DNA of 64,000 nucleotides from a bacterium (GCA_030431975.1 JAUIHP010000013.1:62001-126000), one strand, 5' to 3'; positions 28,100 through 37,648 are shown, counted from the first letter of the stretch. Program-made: numbers and translations. The notes: generated by a model not told the origin, from the letters alone.

Positions 28100-29178
28100 C
28101 GCAACGTCTCCTCTTTATCGTCACTTGAGAGGGGTTTCTTCAGTCCTAGACCGATGCTGGAGCGTAAGTAGCCGTGCACTAGGTTCTCGTGGAACGAGTC
28201 CCACACCCAAACCATTTCGTCTTCAACGGTCATGCCGTGGATGTTGGTTCGTCCGCCGTCTGCATCCCGAAGATGCAAAGCTTGGTTCAGGCTCCCATCG
28301 GTGTCGTATACAAGAAGCGATCCGTTGGAGAGTACCCATGTTTCGTCGTCCTGGCCGCCGACGCCGTTCAAGATGTAGTTTCCGTGGGGAGTGCCGTCGG
28401 AAGACACCATGACGACATCGTCTACCAGTTTCTCGAAGGATGGCCCCGGCTCCGGGCGGACAAGGCCCGAAGAGCGAACAGCATCGTGACCAGACTCGTG
28501 AAACCAGTCCCGAGATTCGTGGACGGACTGTCCGCGGACGTCCAAGTATGTCCAACCATCTGTTGAGCTGTTCCATTTCCCGACGCGAGCCACGGTCTGA
28601 AACGCCACGAACAGACGGTCACCGTCGGAGTCCAGTCGCACTCGGTTGAGTGCGTTTCGAAAGTGCGGCTCGGAGTGATCCGTGATTAGTGAGCCAAACG
28701 ACGCCCGCCAGGTCCCGTCCAACTCGTAGACGTCAAAGAGGTGCGACGCCCCCGGATTCGCTCTGACGAAGAGCTGGTCACCGTGAAGGACCAAGGATCT
28801 CGGAGCGTAGTCCAAGTCCCAATGAAGGGTTGGGGAGCCTGCTCGCAGCCGAACGATGCGCTGGTTGCCTGAGTCCGCGATGAAGATGTCTCCATTCGCA
28901 TGGATGGACATGTCCAGAGGCTGAGTCAGCCCTTCATCTTCGCCCAAGCCATACAGAAAGTCGCCATCCGCGGAGCAAACGGCGATGCGGTGGTTCTTGC
29001 TGTCGAGGACGTAGATTTCGGAAGCATAGGTTCGAACGCGGGCAGGATCGTGGAACAGATCACCGCCAAAGGTCATGGCTGCGGAGAGGGACGCCTCGTT
29101 GGCAAGTGCGTATGGTGCGGAGAAGCTAGTGAGTACAGCTAGTGTGAAGCGTAGGAATACGCTAGAATGCTGTGGCAA
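28096..29178 (-). CDS. Secreted NHL/6-bladed beta-propeller protein
   Basis: A 360-residue protein. TTG at 29178 is chosen because AGGA lies ten bases upstream and it opens a signal peptide (FLRFTLAVLTSFSAPYALA). NHL-type blades are clear: EIYVLDSKNHRIAVCSADGDFLYGLG and GDIFIADSGNQRIVRLRAG, followed by LFVRANPGASHLFDVYELDG and ETWVLSNGSLLVYDTDGSL. It overlaps the upstream secreted protein gene by 17 bases and the downstream Cys-rich mini-protein by 4, the tightest packing in the window, so the three products are probably made together. Its role is unknown; binding or processing the mini-protein is one possibility. Confidence 0.8.
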   Translation of the reverse strand: MPQHSSVFLRFTLAVLTSFSAPYALANEASLSAAMTFGGDLFHDPARVRTYASEIYVLDSKNHRIAVCSADGDFLYGLGEDEGLTQPLDMSIHANGDIFIADSGNQRIVRLRAGSPTLHWDLDYAPRSLVLHGDQLFVRANPGASHLFDVYELDGTWRASFGSLITDHSEPHFRNALNRVRLDSDGDRLFVAFQTVARVGKWNSSTDGWTYLDVRGQSVHESRDWFHESGHDAVRSSGLVRPEPGPSFEKLVDDVVMVSSDGTPHGNYILNGVGGQDDETWVLSNGSLLVYDTDGSLNQALHLRDADGGRTNIHGMTVEDEMVWVWDSFHENLVHGYLRSSIGLGLKKPLSSDDKEETLR

Positions 29179-29527
29179 ATCGGCGGCTTCCTGGGGGAAT
29201 CCCCTGGCCCGACATGACTCTAGGTCCCTTCGCGGACGCGATGCGTACGTCACCGTCCCAGACTTCGACTTCGACACTGGAGTTTTCTCCTGCGGCCACG
29301 AGGACGACGAACGACTCCGGAACGACAGAGAGGGACAGATTCTCTCCCGATACCTGCTGCATTGAAGGGTCGCTCGAGTAGCCAGTGGCTACTGTCCCAA
29401 CAAAGGGGGCGTCTCCGTGCGAAGTGATGCGGACTTCCCAGGCTTGGCCGGCTGATTCGTTGGTAGGCGAGCCCCCGAGAAGTAACGGAACAGCGGCGGC
29501 CATTGCGAGAAAGGTGCGACCTGTCAT
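29162..29527 (-). CDS. Small secreted beta protein at head of the propeller operon
   Basis: A 121-residue protein starting at ATG 29527 behind AGAGGAG, with signal peptide MTGRTFLAMAAAVPLLLGGSP. The mature part (about 95 residues) has alternating strands (VRITSHGDAPFVGTVATGY, LSLSVVPESFVVLVAAG, SSVEVEVWDGDVRIAS) consistent with one small beta-sandwich, like the PEGA/transthyretin-like folds. It lacks cysteines. Its last 17 bases overlap the next gene. No family recognised; an operon-mate of the propellers and the Cys-rich mini-protein. Confidence 0.68.
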   Translation of the reverse strand: MTGRTFLAMAAAVPLLLGGSPTNESAGQAWEVRITSHGDAPFVGTVATGYSSDPSMQQVSGENLSLSVVPESFVVLVAAGENSSVEVEVWDGDVRIASAKGPRVMSGQGIPPGSRRFATAF

Positions 29528-29751
29528 TTCTCGTGACTCCTCTTACATGTCCTGCAACTCGAACTTTCAGCAACCGGGCTGAGAAAGAGTGAGGGTAGCC
29601 TACACAGTCGACTGGCCCCAGGCAACCGGAACACTTGTCTGTGTACTCTACTGTCCGTAGACTAAGCCCAACTCTTGTTGTCGGGGCGGCATGTGTTCTA
29701 CTTGAGTCGAATCTTCCGATGGCAGTGACATGACCACAGCATGATCACGAG

Positions 29752-30362
29752 TCAAGTTTGCCCCAAGGACTCAACAGGACGGAGAGAGTAGTGAAGGTCG
29801 TAGGCCGCCGCCGTCCCCTGGTCCCAGTCGTCCCCCGGGGCAGTCCAGGTGAGCAGGGCCGCACGTTCGCCTGCTTCCAGTATCAAATCGGTGATCGGGG
29901 CGTGGAGAATCTGGTCACCGTCATCCTGGGTGCTGACTGAGACGATGTTGAGACGGCGGAGCGGTTGCCATTTTCGTCTATCGCAAGCAGACCTACGTAG
30001 ATGCGAACCGGAAGCTGTCCTTCCACGACGAAGCGTTGAATCTCCTCGGTTCCAGCCACTGCGGGCCCGCGGGCTCCGTCAACGGCGTTGGCTTGTGGGG
30101 AAGTCGCTCTCGTCGAAGCTTGTGTCGCTCCACCGCACATCGTATTGAGCAGCCGATCCAACAGAACCGTCATCGCCCGGGGCCGTGCACGCCAGAGCCG
30201 CAGAGCCTTCCCCTGCGTAAACATCTCTCAGATCTCGTACGGCCGAGGGCGGAATCGTATCTGGCGCGTCGCTGCGACGAAGACGATGAGCCAGAGAGGC
30301 AGGGGCGGACGATCGACTTGCCGAACGGGTCGGCGCTCATGTCGGTAAGGCAGGAGCCACAT
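29752..30362 (-). pseudogene. Decayed FN3-domain secreted protein gene
   Basis: Reading the minus strand, ATG at 30362 (behind GGAGG) opens a signal-like segment (LPLWLIVFVAAT). Recognisable FN3 pieces then follow in changing frames: APDTIPPSAVRDL with TAPGDDGSVGSAAQYDVRWS, then AGTEEIQRFVVEG with YVGLLAIDENGNRS, then APITDLILEAGERAALLTW with TAPGDDWDQG, and finally AAAYDLHYS. At least three or four frameshifts are needed to join them and the last domain is truncated by a stop. No frame alone is an intact gene. Sequencing indels could mimic this, but neighbouring genes are intact. Confidence 0.75.
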
Positions 30363-30396
30363 ACCGCCTCCGGGTGCCGTCCAGTCCGCAAACAGA

Positions 30397-30867
30397 TCAC
30401 TTTGCCCTCACCTGCTGCTGTCGAAGGAACCGGCCCTTCACCTCACCCCAGCTGAGACGGAACGTCGGGCTCAACGTGTCTCCAAGACAGGGCGCGTAAC
30501 TGTGGGGCTCGAGCGCGATCGGTGCGGGGTGGTCACAAACGGTCGCGATCCCCCAAAAGTAGGGGATGCCCCGGACCTGGAAGTACCTGCCATCCATCTC
30601 GGGTTCCAGGAGCGGCATCTCGACCCTCCCGTACTCTGTCTGGACATAGTTATCGCATGACTCCCAAGGATCCCGGTTGTACTTCCCCGGAAGAAAGTGA
30701 CCCTGAAGGAGCCAGCACTCGGAGCCAAATGACCCCGCGTGATTCTTCAGGACAGCCAGGTGGGGGCCGAGCGCCGAGTCCGAATTCGCGGTAACCGACA
30801 TGACGCTGCTTGCGCCAAACGCCAGGAACAGTGCGCCGAGCCGCCGATGCATTCGCAAGTCGAGCAT
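30397..30867 (-). CDS. Secreted protein with C-terminal SWG motif
   Basis: A 156-residue protein starting at ATG 30867 behind GAAGGA, with signal peptide LGALFLAFGASSVMSVTA. The mature part has four Cys, several aromatic residues (GRYFQVRGIPYFWGIATVC) and no recognised domain. The C-terminus reads SWGEVKGRF followed by a basic tail, matching the SWGRVKTRY and SWGKIKRLY ends of the proteins at 36521 and 45226, which are otherwise unrelated. That suggests a shared sorting or anchoring signal. It lies 34 bases upstream of the start of the FN3 pseudogene. Confidence 0.7.
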   Translation of the reverse strand: MLDLRMHRRLGALFLAFGASSVMSVTANSDSALGPHLAVLKNHAGSFGSECWLLQGHFLPGKYNRDPWESCDNYVQTEYGRVEMPLLEPEMDGRYFQVRGIPYFWGIATVCDHPAPIALEPHSYAPCLGDTLSPTFRLSWGEVKGRFLRQQQVRAK

Positions 30868-30990
30868 GTCGGATCCTTCGGGTGATGGAGTCCTACCGGA
30901 CTCGTCGTCTGATACCTGGGAGACCCGTTGAGTTTAACACCTTCATTCAGGTCAGGTCCGGATCTCTTGGGGCCGCTCCAGCCGGCTGTC

Positions 30991-30999
30991 TGATACACT
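30991..30999 (+). promoter_or_regulatory. Extended -10 promoter element for the propeller lipoprotein gene
   Basis: TGATACACT fits the TGnTAnnnT pattern of the extended -10 and lies about 50 bases before the chosen GTG start at 31048. No clear -35. Confidence 0.4.
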
Positions 31000-31047
31000 C
31001 GAGGTACGGTGATAGCTTCTGGTTGTGAACCGAAGAAAGACGACACA

Positions 31048-33042
31048 GTGCAGAGCGAACTCCAACGGAGGCGGATCCACATTCGGTTTATCGAGGCAGG
31101 CGCGTACTTCTGTATGGCGACTGCTCTATCCCTCTCAGCATGCCAGGAAGCGACCGGCCCCACCTCTTCCGGCGCCCCGGACTGGTCTTTGTTCGGCTCT
31201 GGATTCAACGGCAGAGTCAATACGATCGCATCCTACGACAATGGCCTTGCCGCGGGAGGCAACTTCACTCGTATCAATGCGGTGCACGCAGGGTTTGCCT
31301 GCTCATGGGATGGTGAGACTTGGACACCCTTTCCGTGGTCCGAGGACTTCGAGGCGGAGGCTTCTGCGGTCTACCAGGACAGGCCCGTCATTGGCCTTGG
31401 CGATGCCCCGGGAGTCAAACAGTGGATGACCGATCGGTGGGAGCCTTTGGGCGGCGGTGCCGATGGATCCGTGCATTTCCTCGGAGTTTGGCAGGACAAG
31501 TTGATCGCCGCGGGTTACTTCACCGAGATCGGAGGCGTAGCGGCCGAGAATGTCGCGATGTTCGACGGAAACTCCTGGCATCCGATGGGCCAGGGAATGG
31601 GGTTCTCCCTGGTCCAGGACATCACGGATCACGATGGAGACCTCATTGTCGTCGGCAAGCTGACCTTGAACGTCAACCATCCGAGGGGTGCTGCCACGAT
31701 TGCGCGATGGGATGGCAAGCGATGGTCGGCGATCGACGAGGGTGTTGTCGCGAGTTCCGATTTCGACATGGAGGCCGTTCACTCCTTCAACGGAGAGCTC
31801 CTGATCGGCGGGACGTTCCGGCTCGAACCGCAGGTTTGGATCGGCCTTGCTCGCCGTGAAGGCGACACCTGGGTTGAAGTCGGTGACTTCAGTCGAACGG
31901 AAGCCATCGTTGAATACCAGGACCGGCTGGTGATCCTGGATGGATCCGAGTCGTTGTTCTCCTTCGATGGAACAGCGTTCTCGCCGATGCCCTGGGGGCT
32001 TCACAAAGTTTATCGTGTGGATGAGTTCGCCGTTCATAAGGACGGCTTGGTGGCGATCGGCGCCTTTCGCTCGACACCCGATGCGCCCCAGGTCGACGTT
32101 GCACGCTTCGACGGAACCTCCTGGAACGTGATGCCCGAGGGTCCGGACGGCTACCTCTCCTCCGTGGACTCGTCGTCCGACCAGATCTTTGTTTTCGGGA
32201 GGGACATCCTCGTCGGTGGAGAGGAAGCGCGCAACTTGGCCTTCTGGGATGGCCAGCGCTGGGAGGCCTTGGGAACCGGGACAGAGAGGCCGATCCACTC
32301 GCTTGTCGAGTTCAACGGATCTCTTGTCGCCAGAAGCTACTGGGATCAGTCGAGCGTAGCTTCCTGGGACGGACTCAACTGGGTGCCGATGGGTTCCGAA
32401 GTTGGCGCGAGAACACTCAAGGTTCTGGGAGACGATCTCTATCTGCTCACGTCCGGAGAAACTCCAGTCCGTCGCTGGAACGGGGCAGAATGGGAACAGG
32501 TCGGAAGTCCGGTCCGCGGGTTGGCGTGGGATCTGGAGATCTTTCAAGGGCAGCTCTACGCCGGAGGGTTGTTCCAAATGGGTGACCCGTTGGTTCCGCG
32601 ACATCTGATACGGCTCGAGGGGGAAACCTGGACTGCTCTTGGCGACACGGGTGGACGGGTCGCATCGATGACGTTATCCGGTGACCGACTCTACCTGGCC
32701 GGATACTTCGAGGTCGACGGCGAGTACACAGCTTTCGGCTACTTCGACGGGGCCTCCTTCACGGGTCCTGCCGGACATTGGAGCAGCGACGCTCACATCG
32801 CCAGGTCGGTCGGAGATCTCGTGCTCATCTCCGGTGCCACACGAAACGAATACCCATGGACCGGAGCATTCTCGATCTGGAACGGCTCCGGATGGGAAGC
32901 GACCCATTGCGGGATCGAGGGTCGTGTCGAAGACATTCATCTCATCGACGACACGGTGGTTCTTCTGGGTTCAGTCCGGAGCGGTGAAGACTTCGGCTTC
33001 GCGGCCACGGCGCGTGCCGCCAGCATGCCGGGTTCGAGGTAG
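31048..33042 (+). CDS. Lipoprotein with kelch/delta-60-like propeller repeats
   Basis: A 664-residue protein. GTG at 31048 opens a short signal with the lipobox LSAC (MATALSLSAC), predicting a lipid-modified Cys and envelope anchoring; GTG at 31009 is an alternative. The rest is a series of about a dozen ~45-residue repeats built on (F/W)DGxxWxPxG then an LxxxGxF strand, for example ENVAMFDGNSWHPMG and NLAFWDGQRWEALG. This pattern fits one or two beta-propellers of the galactose-oxidase/delta-60 kind. The function is unknown. It is divergent from the secreted SWG-motif gene and about 120 bases before the sigma-54 regulator. Confidence 0.8.
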   Translation: MQSELQRRRIHIRFIEAGAYFCMATALSLSACQEATGPTSSGAPDWSLFGSGFNGRVNTIASYDNGLAAGGNFTRINAVHAGFACSWDGETWTPFPWSEDFEAEASAVYQDRPVIGLGDAPGVKQWMTDRWEPLGGGADGSVHFLGVWQDKLIAAGYFTEIGGVAAENVAMFDGNSWHPMGQGMGFSLVQDITDHDGDLIVVGKLTLNVNHPRGAATIARWDGKRWSAIDEGVVASSDFDMEAVHSFNGELLIGGTFRLEPQVWIGLARREGDTWVEVGDFSRTEAIVEYQDRLVILDGSESLFSFDGTAFSPMPWGLHKVYRVDEFAVHKDGLVAIGAFRSTPDAPQVDVARFDGTSWNVMPEGPDGYLSSVDSSSDQIFVFGRDILVGGEEARNLAFWDGQRWEALGTGTERPIHSLVEFNGSLVARSYWDQSSVASWDGLNWVPMGSEVGARTLKVLGDDLYLLTSGETPVRRWNGAEWEQVGSPVRGLAWDLEIFQGQLYAGGLFQMGDPLVPRHLIRLEGETWTALGDTGGRVASMTLSGDRLYLAGYFEVDGEYTAFGYFDGASFTGPAGHWSSDAHIARSVGDLVLISGATRNEYPWTGAFSIWNGSGWEATHCGIEGRVEDIHLIDDTVVLLGSVRSGEDFGFAATARAASMPGSR

Positions 33043-33164
33043 TCGGGTCCTTGCAATAGCCGGGTCTTCGCGGTCGCCTCGGCCGGCTTCGACGTCTGGA
33101 AGGACGACCCGCTTGTCGGCTATAGTCCTTTCACCGCCGACTGGGCTCCGACCTTGGACTCTGC

Positions 33165-36100
33165 ATGAAAACGCCGCCGCCGAAACCGCCGGAAGAGCCA
33201 CCGGCCAACCTGGTTTCGATCCTGATCCAGGCCTGCAATGCCCTCCTCGAGCAGGGACAGTGGGCCAGTGCCCACGAAACGGCCGGACACGCAGTGACTC
33301 TGGCACGCTCCAGCCAGGATCCGGAGGGGCTTCGAACGGCGCTCTTCGGCCTGGCCAAGTCTCTTTCGAAGTTGGAACGGCGTGACGAGGCCCGCGAACA
33401 CTGGTCGGAATGCCTCAGCTTGCAGGAGCAGCACGGAGACTTGATCGGCGCGGCCCACACCGCGTGCGAGCTCGGCGTAGATCACCGCTTGGCGGGCGAG
33501 ACCGAAGAGTCCCGTTCCTTTCTTCGCAAGAGTCTGAGTCTTTCCGCAGACACACCGCCCGGCCCGATCAAAGGACGCGCCCTGGAGCAGCTCGGAATCG
33601 TCGAGCGAAGCTCCGGCTCACTTGATGAGGCAGCCAGACTTTTCGAGAGTGCGCTTCGAGTCTACGAAGCGTTGGACGACCCCACCCGGATTGCAGGTGC
33701 TCGCGAGAAACTCGGAAACACATATCAGGATCTTGGCCAACTCGATCGGGCCATGGAGCACTACCGCACTTGCCTCGGGATCTACGAGCAGACGCGCGAC
33801 CTTCCGCGACTGGCCGCACTTCACAACAACCTTGCCGGTACCCTGCACCGGCGCGGGGAGCTGCAATCCGCCTCTCAACACTTCGAGGAAGCGCGGGAGC
33901 TGTTTCAGGAACTCGGACTAAAGAAGAAACTCGCCGTGACCCTCGGCAACCTCGGTGTGTTGAAAACATGGATGGGACAGTCGAGGGAGGCGGAGTCCCT
34001 CCTGCTCGAAGGACTTGGGTTCCTCCAGGAACTCGGTGAGAAGTCCGCGCAACCGAGCGCGATGCACAACCTGTCTCTGGTCTGTTTTTTCGGCGGACGC
34101 TACGAGGAAACGATCGGGTGGACCGACCAGTCCATCGAAGCGCGCGAAAAGCTTGGGCACCGGCAGAGAACACCGAAGACTTGGATCAATCGAGCCTATG
34201 CACTCCTCGAGTTGGGGCGTCTCTCCGAGGCTCGGGACAGCCGCAACCGCGCGGCCAAAGCTGCGGAACCCGGAAGTCATCCCGAAACAGAGGCGGAGTT
34301 GGGCATCCTGGACACTGCAATCGCGATTCGTCGATGCAACTTCCCGGAAGCGATCAGACTTGGCACAACAGCACTCGAAGTCGCGCGTGCTGCATCCCTG
34401 CCCCGTCTCGAAGCCGAAGCCTGCCTGCTCCTGGGGGAAGCGAGCCTGCAGGCAGGCGACGCCGACTCCGCCAGGAACTGGTTGATGGAATGCGAGTCCC
34501 GTTATGAGCGGCTGCGGTTGCCCTATCATGCAGCGCGATGCTCGCTCCATCTGGGGCGGCTGTTTCACACCGGTGGTTCCTATGAGGCGGCCGCTCGCAA
34601 GCTGCGGGAGGCCGCAGACGGATTCGCCCGACTCGAGAATGCTTCGCTGGAAATGCCGGCTCTTCTCGAGCTCGCTCGAAGTGAATGGCACCTGTCACCG
34701 ACGCAGGCGGAACGAACTCTCGACCATGCGACAGAGAGAGCGCGAGCCATGCCGGGTCGTAACTTCGAGCCCCGCATTCAGTCACTGCTGGAGGAACTGC
34801 GTCGATCGGACACGATCATTCCGGAGACAGCGGCTCAGCTTGCGGGCCTTCTTCGAGACTCGAGTGCAGTTCTCTTCTCGAAAGATCGCATGCGCTACGG
34901 CGGTGCGAAGCCGCTCGCTCGCATCCTGGAGTATCTCCAGACTCGCCTTGCTTTGTCCGGCCTTCAGTTCGTTCCTGAATCTCCCGAGAGCGACGAGGTG
35001 ACGATAGGTAATGCCCACTTCCTCGGAGAGGGCGGCTCGTTCGATGAAGACAAGACCTTGCGGACCGAACTCGTGAGCCACGGTTTCGCCTTTCGCGAAC
35101 TCGAGGACGGTTGCCTCGTCGGTGCGGCGTCCGCGAGCCGCATCGACGATCGAGACGCCACCTTTCTGCTCGCGCGTGCCACAGAACCGCGAGCCCGCGC
35201 AGAACGACTGTTTCCGGCGCTTCTAACCGTTGTCGAGTTCCTCGGTACCTACGTTCATTCTTTGCAAGCTGATGCTCGGGGCAATGTACAGAAACAATCA
35301 CCTGCACAAGAGGCGCATGTAGCTTCGGGCAGCCCGGTTGACATCGAGCTTCCACAGGAGTTTTCGCCGGGCAGTGACCGAGGAAACGGGGAAAACTCAA
35401 ACTCCCCTCCTTCTGTGGATGAGAATCCTACCGATGAGCACGGCCATTCCGAGACGCAGTTCCACGGCATGGTCGGCAGCAGCGCCGCACTCGGCTCCGT
35501 TCAGAATCTCATTCGAAAGATCGCACCTTCGGACGCCAGCGTGCTCATCCAAGGCGAGAGCGGAACCGGAAAGGAACTCGTCGCGAGAGCCATTCACGCT
35601 CTTAGCGATCGACGGGGCTCACTCGTCGCGATCAATTGCCCGTCCTTTCCCCGGGAACTCATCGAGGCCGAGCTTTTCGGATACGAGAAGGGCGCCTTCA
35701 CCGGAGCCACCGGACGAAAAGAGGGACAGGTCGAGCGAGCCCATGACGGGACACTGTTTCTGGACGAGATCGGTGACCTGGAGATGGCCGCGCAGACGAA
35801 GCTTCTGCGGTTCCTGGAGCAACGGGAGTTTCTGCGCATCGGCGGGCGTGAGCCCATCCATATCAACGTTCGACTGGTGGCAGCAACGAGCCGCGACCTG
35901 GCGGCCGAACTTGCGGCGGGCCGATTCCGGGAAGATCTCTATCATCGGATCCGTGTCGTACCGATCCAAGTTCCGCCGCTCCGGCAACGCCCCGAGGACA
36001 TCGAAACGCTGGCCCGCCACTTTCTCCAAGCGTTCTCACCTGCCAAGCGGTTCTCCAAGGAAGCCATTGAACTTCTTCGGACTCAGCCATTCAAAGGAAA

Positions 36101-36524
36101 CGTTCGCGAACTCAGGAACCTGGTCGAACGACTTTCCGCAACTCACAACGGCAACGTAATCCGAGTCTCGGACATTCCCGAAGAGTTCCGCGAGTCGTTC
36201 GTCCCAACATCCGATCGGCGACTTTCGCCCCCGGATGCTATGTCGAGTTCGAAGGACGCAAAACCGTCTGACGGGCTTGGATTTGGAGAAGAGGATCTGC
36301 ACGCGGCGGAGACACTTCCCGCGAGACTCATGAGTGTCGAAGGCGCTCTCATTCGGCGGGAACTGGAACGCTGCGAATGGAACCAGTCGCAGGCGGCACG
36401 TCGGCTCGGCATTACGGAGTCGACGATTCGGGATCGAATGCGGCGCTACCACATCGAACGGCCCGAGCAGACCCGGAAGGCCGGACGTAGGAGCCGAAAC
36501 CACAGCAATGGAGATTCACCATGA
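33165..36524 (+). CDS. Sigma-54-dependent activator with N-terminal TPR sensor domain
   Basis: A 1119-residue transcription activator. Residues 1-540 contain about ten TPR motifs in place of the usual receiver or PAS sensor. Residues 560-700 look like a degenerate GAF-type domain. The AAA+ core has Walker A GESGTGKE near 797, the sigma-54 contact loop GAFTGA near 843, Walker B TLFLDEIGD near 863 and arginine-finger region FREDLYHR near 923. A Fis-type helix-turn-helix closes the protein (SQAARRLGITESTIRDRMRRY, about 1070-1100). It has no signal peptide and is cytoplasmic. Its stop overlaps the start of the lamin-tail gene by four bases, an unusual coupling of a regulator to an exported protein. 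The TPR array suggests activation by protein contact. Confidence 0.95.
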   Translation: MKTPPPKPPEEPPANLVSILIQACNALLEQGQWASAHETAGHAVTLARSSQDPEGLRTALFGLAKSLSKLERRDEAREHWSECLSLQEQHGDLIGAAHTACELGVDHRLAGETEESRSFLRKSLSLSADTPPGPIKGRALEQLGIVERSSGSLDEAARLFESALRVYEALDDPTRIAGAREKLGNTYQDLGQLDRAMEHYRTCLGIYEQTRDLPRLAALHNNLAGTLHRRGELQSASQHFEEARELFQELGLKKKLAVTLGNLGVLKTWMGQSREAESLLLEGLGFLQELGEKSAQPSAMHNLSLVCFFGGRYEETIGWTDQSIEAREKLGHRQRTPKTWINRAYALLELGRLSEARDSRNRAAKAAEPGSHPETEAELGILDTAIAIRRCNFPEAIRLGTTALEVARAASLPRLEAEACLLLGEASLQAGDADSARNWLMECESRYERLRLPYHAARCSLHLGRLFHTGGSYEAAARKLREAADGFARLENASLEMPALLELARSEWHLSPTQAERTLDHATERARAMPGRNFEPRIQSLLEELRRSDTIIPETAAQLAGLLRDSSAVLFSKDRMRYGGAKPLARILEYLQTRLALSGLQFVPESPESDEVTIGNAHFLGEGGSFDEDKTLRTELVSHGFAFRELEDGCLVGAASASRIDDRDATFLLARATEPRARAERLFPALLTVVEFLGTYVHSLQADARGNVQKQSPAQEAHVASGSPVDIELPQEFSPGSDRGNGENSNSPPSVDENPTDEHGHSETQFHGMVGSSAALGSVQNLIRKIAPSDASVLIQGESGTGKELVARAIHALSDRRGSLVAINCPSFPRELIEAELFGYEKGAFTGATGRKEGQVERAHDGTLFLDEIGDLEMAAQTKLLRFLEQREFLRIGGREPIHINVRLVAATSRDLAAELAAGRFREDLYHRIRVVPIQVPPLRQRPEDIETLARHFLQAFSPAKRFSKEAIELLRTQPFKGNVRELRNLVERLSATHNGNVIRVSDIPEEFRESFVPTSDRRLSPPDAMSSSKDAKPSDGLGFGEEDLHAAETLPARLMSVEGALIRRELERCEWNQSQAARRLGITESTIRDRMRRYHIERPEQTRKAGRRSRNHSNGDSP

Positions 36525-37648
36525 GAGTTCACCCCGACGTCCACCCGAGAAACCGGCTTCGCTGGTTCCTGCTTCTTGTGGCGAGTTTCGTGGTCACCGG
36601 CCTCTTCGACCTACCGCGATGCGCGCAAGCCTCCGCCGGTGGGGAACTCAAGGTCTACATCAGCGAGTACAAGAGAGACAAGAACTCCGGAGATGACGAA
36701 TTCGAGATCTCAAACGAAGAAGAGAGTGCAGTCGACATCGGGTGCTGGACGATTGAGGCCTCAGGGGGAAGTCACAAGATCGAGGAAGGGACCACCGTCC
36801 CGGCCGGAGGCAGCGTCGTCGTCACCGCCGAACCGATCGTCGATTCCGTCACGGATGACATCGAACTGATCGACGATCTGAAGGCGCCGCTGACCGCGAA
36901 CCTCATCGATCGCGTTCGGTTCGGTACTTCCGGAGGCGCGCCCGCAGCCCCCATTGGAGTGGACGATGCTTCTTTGTGTCGAGCACCTGCCACCTCCACA
37001 CTCCCACCGCAGGCGCCGGCCGACGACGAGAACTACTGGACGATCGATCTCACAAGTACGCTGGGAAGCCCAAACGATGCGCCCGATCCGGCGCTGGGGA
37101 CCAGCCTGCTGATCAACGAAGTCCGAATCGGGTTCGGAGGCCCGGACTCGCTGGAGATCTACAACCCCACTTCCACACCCGTCGACCTGGACGGTTGGTT
37201 CGCGACTTCGGCGGCAGATGCCGTGTTTCTCGCCGGCACCGTTTTGGGATTCGGCGTGTTGGCGTTGGAGGTCGATGGGCTCGACTTCGAAAACACGTTC
37301 CGGGTCGATCTCTTCAACGCGAGTTCTGTCCGGGTCGACCAGAAAGGATGGAACGGAGCCCCAAATCCACGACCGTCGGGCGGTTCGGGCGGTTCAGGCG
37401 TGTCTGGCAGGTTCGCCGGGTTAGCCGCGACCGACTGCTACGGAAGCTGCCCGGATGGGGATGCACCATCCAACGGGTACGACTTCGGCACCTCCGGCGG
37501 CGAACTCTCCTGGTTCGGGCTACCCTGCAGTTTGGGTGAAGGCAATGAAGTCGTCGACGGGGGACCTTGTGTTGCGGCTGAGGTGCCGTCGGACGACTTT
37601 CGAGTGGTTCTTTCCAGTTGGGGACGGGTGAAGACACGCTACGAATAG
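36521..37648 (+). CDS. Secreted protein with two lamin-tail domains and C-terminal SWG motif
   Basis: A 375-residue exported protein. ATG at 36521 overlaps the preceding stop (ATGA) and has GGAG seven bases upstream. A signal core (WFLLLVASFVVTGLF) precedes two lamin-tail-like (LTD) beta domains: LKVYISEYKRDKNSGDDEFEISN with a VDIGCWTIEASGG strand at about 43-180, and LLINEVRIGFGGPDSLEIYN with VDLDGWFATS at about 195-330. The last residues read SSWGRVKTRYE, the shared C-terminal motif. LTD proteins in bacteria are often surface-attached or nuclease-linked; no nuclease is seen here. Its expression is coupled to the sigma-54 activator. Confidence 0.85.
   Translation: MRVHPDVHPRNRLRWFLLLVASFVVTGLFDLPRCAQASAGGELKVYISEYKRDKNSGDDEFEISNEEESAVDIGCWTIEASGGSHKIEEGTTVPAGGSVVVTAEPIVDSVTDDIELIDDLKAPLTANLIDRVRFGTSGGAPAAPIGVDDASLCRAPATSTLPPQAPADDENYWTIDLTSTLGSPNDAPDPALGTSLLINEVRIGFGGPDSLEIYNPTSTPVDLDGWFATSAADAVFLAGTVLGFGVLALEVDGLDFENTFRVDLFNASSVRVDQKGWNGAPNPRPSGGSGGSGVSGRFAGLAATDCYGSCPDGDAPSNGYDFGTSGGELSWFGLPCSLGEGNEVVDGGPCVAAEVPSDDFRVVLSSWGRVKTRYE

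Noticed and set aside
29760-29940. SWG-like motif (LSPWGKL) at the end of the FN3 relic
   Set aside because: It appears only in a frame that is out of register with the FN3 sequence, so it is a coincidence.
31303-32604. 433-codon minus-strand frame
   Set aside because: Antisense to the propeller lipoprotein, which has regular WDGxxW repeats and a lipobox; the reverse frame has no such structure.
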